A stretch of 5,797 nt of DNA, taken from positions 1 to 5,797 of the forward strand of contig CACXFY010000097.1 of the NCBI GenBank assembly GCA_902767005.1, given 5' to 3'. The stretch's first letter is position 1, and each line of letters opens with the position of its first letter. The notes below the pieces were generated by a model that worked only from the letters and a program-made list of their open reading frames with translations, was not told the origin of the DNA and did no database searches. Below, one piece after another: positions 1-4,238 of this stretch. This DNA comes from an uncultured Erysipelotrichaceae bacterium (GTDB lineage Bacteria; Bacillota_I; Bacilli_A; RF39; UBA660). The position numbers and the translations under genes were made by a program.

Positions 1-838
1 ATTTAACTACATTATGACTAACTAATATAGATGGTACACCTTCTTCTATACCACTCTTAAATGGTAAATAATCATTATTACTAATAGAATCATAACTTCT
101 ATTATCTATTGCCACTCCTGTATGTGTATCAACATTATTACCATATCCTGGAAAATGTTTTAAACAAGATCCAATTCTATTATCATTAGAATATTTAACC
201 ATATTCTTAATAAATTCTGCTGTTTTATTAGCGTCATAACCAAGTGCCCTATTATATATAAAATCATCTGGATTTGTACTGACATCTGCAACAGGAGCAA
301 GATTAAGATTAATACCAATACTCTTTAATAAAGTAGCTTTCTCACTCTCTATCTTCTTTAATTCATCAAAACCACCATTATCATAATAATATCTATTAGA
401 TAAAAACTTACTATCTCTAAAAGCTGTAAACCTACTTATTCTAGTAACATATCCTCCTTCTTCATCAACTGCCATTATTAAAGGATATTTACTAATTTTT
501 TGATCGTTATCTATTTCTTTTTTAATACTATCTTTAGTTTGATTTTCAAAGTCTCTAGCAAACAATACATAACCACTTGGATAATACTTATTATTACTAT
601 TAACTATACTACTATCATATCTAACTAAGAATAATTGCCCAACTTTCTCTTCTACACTCATTTTCTTAACTTTATTTATAGACTTTTTATAGTATTTAGA
701 AAATAAATAATCTTTATAATAAACATCTTTTTCTACTTTTTCTTTATCATTACTACTCTTTTTAACAATATCTTTATTATCACAACCAACTATTAATAAA
801 CATAAAATTATTAATAATATAACACTCTTTTTTTTCAT
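1..838 (-). CDS. GH3 beta-N-acetylhexosaminidase-like lipoprotein (NagZ-type), 3' part cut by window edge
   Basis: The frame is open from ATG at 838 to the left edge: 279 codons, no stop, C-terminus missing. The N-terminus is a lipoprotein signal peptide: MKKK, a hydrophobic stretch at residues 5-17, then lipobox I-V-G-C with the lipidated Cys at 19. A Lys/Asp/Ser-rich linker follows. The glycoside hydrolase family 3 domain starts near residue 60 (MSVEEKVGQLFLV). It contains VDEEGG (124-129), LNLAPVADV (about 176-184), NRALG, KHFPGYG (227-233) and the Asp-Thr-His dyad (D237, H239) used as acid/base by the NagZ group. These enzymes remove N-acetylglucosamine from muropeptides or other beta-GlcNAc glycans. 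The lipid anchor would place this one outside, on the membrane. The catalytic nucleophile Asp should lie beyond the edge. The gene follows the pseudouridine synthase by 8 nt, with a weak AGGT site (847-844) overlapping that gene's stop, so the two are probably co-transcribed. GH3 family is near certain; the exact substrate is inferred. Confidence 0.9.
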   Translation of the reverse strand, partial: MKKKSVILLIILCLLIVGCDNKDIVKKSSNDKEKVEKDVYYKDYLFSKYYKKSINKVKKMSVEEKVGQLFLVRYDSSIVNSNNKYYPSGYVLFARDFENQTKDSIKKEIDNDQKISKYPLIMAVDEEGGYVTRISRFTAFRDSKFLSNRYYYDNGGFDELKKIESEKATLLKSIGINLNLAPVADVSTNPDDFIYNRALGYDANKTAEFIKNMVKYSNDNRIGSCLKHFPGYGNNVDTHTGVAIDNRSYDSISNNDYLPFKSGIEEGVPSILVSHNVVK

Positions 839-846
839 AATTATAC

Positions 847-1692
847 CTACTTCATAATCTTTTTAAACTCACTAGGATAACTAGTTTCAAATAAAATACT
901 CTTCTTTATTTCTGGATAATACATTCTTAATCTATTAGCGTGTAAATATAATCTATCATAATGATCTTTTATCCCATATTTTTTATCTCCAACTATTGGA
1001 TTCTTTATAGAAGCCATTGCTACTCTTATTTGATTCTTTCTACCTGTAGATATCTTTATCTCAAGTAATGAATAATCATCATTCTCACCAATTACTTTAT
1101 AACTAGTAATTGCTTCTTTGCCATCTTTATCTTTACTAACATATACTAAATTAGTTTTAGTCTCTTTTAAATACTGTATAATAGTATCCTCTTCTTTTTT
1201 TAATTTACCATGTACTACTGCCACATATTCTCTCAAATCAACATACTCATTCCAATTTTCTTGTAAAGTATTCTTTGTTTTCTCATCTTTCGCAAGTACT
1301 ACTATTCCACTAGTATCTTTATCTAATCTATGTACAATAAAAATTCTACTATTCTTATCTTTACTAATCAAATAATCTCTAACTATATGATATAAAGTCT
1401 TCTCTTTTTCCTTATTAGTCGCAATAGTAAGTAATCCACTAGGTTTATTAACTACTATTATATGATCATCTTCAAATAATACTTCAAAAGGTAAAGTCTT
1501 CTTATTTTTACTATCAGTATCTATTACTATATTCATACCTGGTACTAATTTATAATTAAATTTAGTTGTCTTATTATTATTTACATATATAGAACCATGT
1601 GTTAAATACTGCTTAATTCTTTTCTTAGGCATATCTATATTTTCATATAAATAATCTAGTAATTCTCCTTCTTTTTTAACTACTAGCTTCAT
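847..1692 (-). CDS. RluA-family 23S rRNA/tRNA pseudouridine synthase
   Basis: This 281-residue enzyme would isomerise uridine to pseudouridine in structured RNA in the cytoplasm. Residues 1-58 look like an S4 RNA-binding domain (basic MPKKRIKQYL, then GSIYVNN). The catalytic domain follows: VVNKPSGLL (about 80-88), the motif II signature HRLDKDTSG with catalytic Asp at 124, a conserved Tyr in REYVAVVHG (near 156), and TGRKNQIRV (about 216-224) followed by NPIVGDKKYG. Length and domain order match RluD/RluA-like proteins of Firmicutes; the target uridine cannot be read from sequence. The start chosen is ATG 1692, because AGAGGTG lies just upstream and the predicted transcript begins near 1704. 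An in-frame ATG at 1710 would add MCRGGS, but it has no ribosome site and would lie before the transcript start. The stop is TAG. The GH3 lipoprotein gene follows after 8 nt. Confidence 0.95.
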   Translation of the reverse strand: MKLVVKKEGELLDYLYENIDMPKKRIKQYLTHGSIYVNNNKTTKFNYKLVPGMNIVIDTDSKNKKTLPFEVLFEDDHIIVVNKPSGLLTIATNKEKEKTLYHIVRDYLISKDKNSRIFIVHRLDKDTSGIVVLAKDEKTKNTLQENWNEYVDLREYVAVVHGKLKKEEDTIIQYLKETKTNLVYVSKDKDGKEAITSYKVIGENDDYSLLEIKISTGRKNQIRVAMASIKNPIVGDKKYGIKDHYDRLYLHANRLRMYYPEIKKSILFETSYPSEFKKIMK

Positions 1693-1704
1693 ACTCCCAC
1701 CTCT
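1693..1704 (-). promoter_or_regulatory. Ribosome binding site and very short leader of the pseudouridine synthase gene
   Basis: On the minus strand the 12 nt before ATG 1692 read AGAGGTGGGAGT. GAGGTG is a strong match to the 16S anti-Shine-Dalgarno sequence, with 7 nt between AGG and ATG. This site decides the start at 1692 rather than 1710. The predicted +1 is near A1704, which would put the site at the extreme 5' end of the mRNA. The ribosome site is seen directly; the +1 is inferred from the -10 position. Confidence 0.8.
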
Positions 1705-1710
1705 GCACAT

Positions 1711-1719
1711 ATTATATCA
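1711..1719 (-). promoter_or_regulatory. Extended -10 promoter for the pseudouridine synthase / GH3 operon
   Basis: The minus strand reads TGATATAAT here: a perfect TATAAT (1716-1711) with the TG extension one base upstream. At 17 bp spacing the -35 position falls on TTTTTT, the terminator U-tract, so no TTGACA-like box is visible. Extended -10 promoters can work without a good -35 with the housekeeping sigma factor. The start is predicted about 7 nt downstream, near 1704. Confidence 0.75.
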
Positions 1720-1733
1720 TAACTAATAGAAAT

Positions 1734-1763
1734 AAAAAATACTGATAATTATTATCAGTATTT
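1734..1763 (-). terminator. Intrinsic terminator of the isomerase-PAP2-HAD operon
   Basis: The minus strand carries TACTGATA / TATCAGTA arms around a small AT loop (1760-1740), extendable by three A-T pairs, then TTTTTT (1739-1734) and ATTTC. The stem has only two G-C pairs, so it is weak by enterobacterial standards but plausible in this AT-rich genome. The upstream arm contains the last codons and the TGA stop of the HAD-like gene (stop at 1757-1755), followed in frame by two TAA codons. On the plus strand no comparable T-run follows, so it should act on minus-strand transcripts. Confidence 0.75.
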
Positions 1764-2393
1764 AAAATGCTCTTTAAGTATCTTTTCAACTATCTTATTA
1801 TTATTATCTCCTTCTTTAACTAAATATCCACAAGAATTCTTAATAACTTCTTTATCACTATTATCATATCCTATACTAATAATAGCTTTCTTATCATACT
1901 TATCTTTTAATAATTTAGTTAAAGCTTCATATTTACTCATTCTATTAATCTCTATTATATTATCATGTTTAAAACTATTTATTTTTAATTTATTAATAAT
2001 ATTAATATCATCATTATAATCAATTAAATCTACTTTATACACTTCATCATTATTAATATCTATCTCATCTACTACTTTATCTTCTAAATAATATAGTTTC
2101 TTACAATTTAACTTTTCTATTCTCTTCAATGTACTAAGTAAAAGTTTCTTCTTAAATACAACTTTCTTCTTTTTACAATCATAAACATAACTACCATTAC
2201 AAGCAATTATATAATCTATAAATGGATAACTAATATCATAAAATAATACATCTTTATAATGGCAATTATCCATCACAACAAATATATTATTATCTTGCCT
2301 AATCTTATCTATCATAAGCATAGTACTAGTACTAATGGCATCTTCCCAATCACTTAATACATTAAATAATCTACTTACTACGACTCTTTTCAT
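1755..2393 (-). CDS. HAD-superfamily (Cof-like) protein with degenerate catalytic motifs
   Basis: A 212-residue protein whose overall layout matches Cof-type HAD phosphatases: a beta-strand start, YKDVLFY...YPFIDYIIACNGSYVYD (residues 46-72) as in sugar-phosphate HADs, a shortened cap, SKYEAL (153-158) with the motif III Lys 154, and IGYDNSDKEVIKNSCGYLV (174-192) as motif IV. The catalytic residues are largely gone. Motif I DxDGT reads R8-L-F10-N-V, so the nucleophile and the acid/base Asp are both lost. The motif II TGR position reads D42-N-C. The first Asp of motif IV is Tyr176, while Asp180 remains. The frame is intact, so this does not look like a decaying pseudogene. A binding, regulatory or structural role is inferred; the partner is unknown. 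The start is ATG 2393 behind GGGGGT; an in-frame ATG at 2414 lacks a ribosome site. It overlaps the PAP2 gene by 23 nt and is last in its operon. Confidence 0.85.
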   Translation of the reverse strand: MKRVVVSRLFNVLSDWEDAISTSTMLMIDKIRQDNNIFVVMDNCHYKDVLFYDISYPFIDYIIACNGSYVYDCKKKKVVFKKKLLLSTLKRIEKLNCKKLYYLEDKVVDEIDINNDEVYKVDLIDYNDDINIINKLKINSFKHDNIIEINRMSKYEALTKLLKDKYDKKAIISIGYDNSDKEVIKNSCGYLVKEGDNNNKIVEKILKEHFKY

Positions 2394-2994
2394 TATTATT
2401 ACCCCCAAATACATTATTAATATTGTAAATACTTAATATTAATACAATACCACCTAAACAAAGTCCAGCAATTACATCAGTTGGATAATGTACTCCTACA
2501 TATACTCTACTAATAGGTATAGATATGACAATAATACCAAATACTATCATACTAATTATCTTAATAACCTTGTTATTTACTTTAGTCATTATTAAATACA
2601 TTAATAAACCATAAAAACATATTGAAATCATACTATGTCCTGAAGGAAAAGAATAACCACCTTGTTCAACTAATCTTAAATGATCAGGTCTAGTTCTACA
2701 AATAAAATTCTTTAATAAAGAATTACTTAATAATCCTAATCCAACGCAAATAAGTAAGAATACTCTCTCTCGTTTATTAAATAAAACTAAACAAATAATA
2801 ATTAATATACCACTAATAGTAGGATCTCCTAAATGTGTAATAGTAGAAAAATAAGTATCTAAAACATTTCCTCTAAAACTACTAATAAAGTTATATATAG
2901 CCTCATCAAAACCACTATAAAATCTCACTAGGAATAACATAGAAATAAATATAATACTTAAAACACAAATAATTATAATATCTCTTTTTTTCAT
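2371..2994 (-). CDS. PAP2 (type 2 phosphatidic acid phosphatase) family integral membrane phosphatase
   Basis: This 207-residue protein has all three PAP2/acid phosphatase motifs intact: K95-x6-R102-P103 (KNFICRTRP), P117-S-G-H120, and S162-R163-x5-H169-x3-D173 (SRVYVGVHYPTD). His120 and His169 are the expected catalytic pair. About six membrane helices are visible, near residues 6-23, 56-72, 77-94, 120-137, 143-162 and 173-190, after a short KKR N-terminus. Family members dephosphorylate lipid phosphates such as undecaprenyl diphosphate (BcrC/YbjG type), phosphatidylglycerophosphate or phosphatidate. The active site normally faces outside. Which substrate applies here cannot be told; recycling of undecaprenyl carrier is a reasonable guess. 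Its ATG overlaps the isomerase stop as ATGA (4 nt). AGAAGGA inside the isomerase gene serves as ribosome site, with a rather long spacer of about 11 nt. The stop is TAG, and the HAD-like gene starts before it. Confidence 0.93.
   Translation of the reverse strand: MKKRDIIIICVLSIIFISMLFLVRFYSGFDEAIYNFISSFRGNVLDTYFSTITHLGDPTISGILIIICLVLFNKRERVFLLICVGLGLLSNSLLKNFICRTRPDHLRLVEQGGYSFPSGHSMISICFYGLLMYLIMTKVNNKVIKIISMIVFGIIVISIPISRVYVGVHYPTDVIAGLCLGGIVLILSIYNINNVFGGNNNEKSRSK
2401..2406 (-). promoter_or_regulatory. Ribosome binding site deciding the start of the HAD-like gene
   Basis: The minus strand reads GGGGGT, 7 nt before ATG 2393. It can pair with the CCUCC of 16S rRNA, using one G-U wobble. 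It lies inside the 3' end of the PAP2 gene, suggesting translational coupling. No purine-rich site precedes the alternative ATG at 2414, so the shorter protein is preferred. Confidence 0.75.
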
Positions 2995-4184
2995 TGTTTA
3001 TTTAATCCTTCTCTTACTTCTTTTTTATATACTTCAACACCTGGTTGATCAAAAGGTTCTATTCCCATTAGAAATCCAGAGAATGCCGCACTTAATTGAA
3101 AGAAATAAATTAGAGAAGCCACATCTTCTTCATTAATACTATCAAGTTCTATTGTATTACATGGTACTCCACCTGAATAATGAGCTCTTATAACACTATC
3201 TAATACTATATTATTTACTTCATGTAAATCACCAATAGAAGTATTAACTTTATTACTTTTATTTACTTTAATAAATGTTTCAAATATTATTTTGTTTCCT
3301 TCTTGTATAAATTGACCAAGTGAATGTAAATCTCTAGTATGAACATTAGACATTGGTAAAATACCAACTCCATTTTTACCTTCACTCTCTCCAAATAATT
3401 GTTTTAACCACTCTGTAAAATAATACATATTTTCTTCATAAACACAGAAATTTTCTACATACTTTTTATTCTTAAATAATAAATTTCTCATAACAGCATA
3501 ATCATAGGCTTCATCTAAATAATCAACTCCATCATAATAACCACTAATTATTCTCTTAATATTATAATTTAAACTCAATGGTAATAAATGAGCCGCTGTT
3601 AAGAATGAATATCTACCACCAATATCATCTGGTATTTCAAAAGATGTATATCCTTTTTCAAATACTTCTTCCCTCAAACTACCATTTACTTTATCAGTAG
3701 TAAGTATAATTCTCTTTTTTAATTCTTCATCAGAATACTTATCGATCATTAAATTCTTAATTAATGAATAAGTAAGCGTAGTTTCCATTGTAGTACCACT
3801 TTTACTAATAACATTTAAAGTAAAATTCTTATTTTCTAAGTATTCTAATAACTCAGACATATATTGACTAGATAAAGTAGTTCCTGCATATATAACTTCA
3901 AAACTATCATCCAAATAATATCTTTTAAACATATTAGAATAAGCATAACTACCTAAAAAAGAACCACCTATTCCAATAACAACTAAACAGTCACTATTCT
4001 TTTTTATCTCTTCAGAAACATCAATAATTTTATTAACTAAATCATTATTAATTCTCTTTGTCCAACCGATCATTTTACTATTTTTAAATTGATTCATTAC
4101 TTTTTCTTTTTCATTAATCAATCTATTATAATCTTCTTTATTTATAAAAGAATCAACATATTTATGAAAATCAAACTTTATCAT
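2991..4184 (-). CDS. pgi: Glucose-6-phosphate isomerase
   Basis: This enzyme interconverts glucose 6-phosphate and fructose 6-phosphate in the cytoplasm, at the entry to glycolysis. Two SIS-type sugar-phosphate domains are present. Key segments are VIGIGGSFLG (69-78), SKSGTT (128-132 region, phosphate binding), GGRYS (189-193, signature 1 region), LFGESEGK with the expected catalytic Glu266, DLHSLGQF with His287, and FDQPGVEVYKK (378-388, signature 2) with Lys387. At 397 residues it is shorter than the roughly 450-residue Bacillus enzyme, with a reduced N-terminal region. All catalytic positions are present, and the C-terminus stops soon after signature 2. A His (199) sits where signature 1 usually has a small residue. 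It is the first gene of an operon with the PAP2 and HAD-like genes. The ATG at 4184 is preceded by AGGTGAT at the right distance. The stop TGA lies within ATGA, shared with the PAP2 start. Confidence 0.97.
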   Translation of the reverse strand: MIKFDFHKYVDSFINKEDYNRLINEKEKVMNQFKNSKMIGWTKRINNDLVNKIIDVSEEIKKNSDCLVVIGIGGSFLGSYAYSNMFKRYYLDDSFEVIYAGTTLSSQYMSELLEYLENKNFTLNVISKSGTTMETTLTYSLIKNLMIDKYSDEELKKRIILTTDKVNGSLREEVFEKGYTSFEIPDDIGGRYSFLTAAHLLPLSLNYNIKRIISGYYDGVDYLDEAYDYAVMRNLLFKNKKYVENFCVYEENMYYFTEWLKQLFGESEGKNGVGILPMSNVHTRDLHSLGQFIQEGNKIIFETFIKVNKSNKVNTSIGDLHEVNNIVLDSVIRAHYSGGVPCNTIELDSINEEDVASLIYFFQLSAAFSGFLMGIEPFDQPGVEVYKKEVREGLNKQ

Positions 4185-4194
4185 ACAATCACCT
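4185..4194 (-). promoter_or_regulatory. Ribosome binding site and very short leader of the isomerase gene
   Basis: The minus strand reads AGGTGATTGT directly before ATG 4184. AGGTGAT is a 7-base match to the anti-Shine-Dalgarno sequence, and 7 nt separate AGG from ATG, as in the pseudouridine synthase leader. The predicted +1 is A4194, the first base of the site itself. The site is seen; the +1 is inferred, give or take a few bases. Confidence 0.75.
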
Positions 4195-4200
4195 AAAATA

Positions 4201-4209
4201 ATTATAACA
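4201..4209 (-). promoter_or_regulatory. Extended -10 promoter for the isomerase-PAP2-HAD operon
   Basis: The minus strand reads TGTTATAAT: perfect TATAAT (4206-4201) plus TG one base upstream. At 16-18 bp spacing the -35 position falls in the AT loop of the preceding terminator hairpin (TATATA-like), so there is no recognisable -35 box. The predicted start is near 4194. The architecture matches the promoter at 1711-1719. Confidence 0.75.
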
Positions 4210-4210
4210 T

Positions 4211-4238
4211 AAAAAAGTAGAAGTATATACTTCTACTT
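4211..4238 (-). terminator. Intrinsic terminator of the GH94 gene
   Basis: The interval 4215-4238 is a perfect palindrome. On the minus strand it folds as AAGTAGAAG / CTTCTACTT around an AT-rich centre and runs into TTTTTT (4216-4211, partly shared with the stem end). The stem has three G-C pairs. The upstream arm includes the last Lys codon and the TAG stop (4235-4233) of the GH94 gene. The plus strand lacks a following T-run, so it is directional. Confidence 0.8.

Noticed and set aside
840..845. A perfect TATAAT just upstream of the GH3 gene, a possible separate promoter.
   Set aside because: Its +1 would fall inside the coding sequence, after the start and ribosome site, and no TG extension fits. 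It is better explained as AT-rich spacer between two co-transcribed genes.
1118..1375. An 85-residue open frame on the plus strand.
   Set aside because: It lies entirely antisense to the pseudouridine synthase, including the HRLDKDTSG region, has a low-complexity Ser/Phe/Leu composition typical of antisense AT-rich frames, and no ribosome site.
2321..2334. A 14-base perfect palindrome, TAGTACTAGTACTA.
   Set aside because: It lies within the HAD-like gene and is explained by alternating Ser-Thr-Ser-Thr codons (AGT ACT repeated). No second copy or flanking signal suggests an operator.
2991..2994. Possible mycoplasma genetic code (TGA = Trp), suggested by the AT-rich compact genome.
   Set aside because: TGA ends the isomerase right after its expected C-terminus inside an ATGA overlap. 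Trp residues in conserved motifs (DWND, GGWTWYTG) are TGG, and I saw no TGA inside any reading frame.
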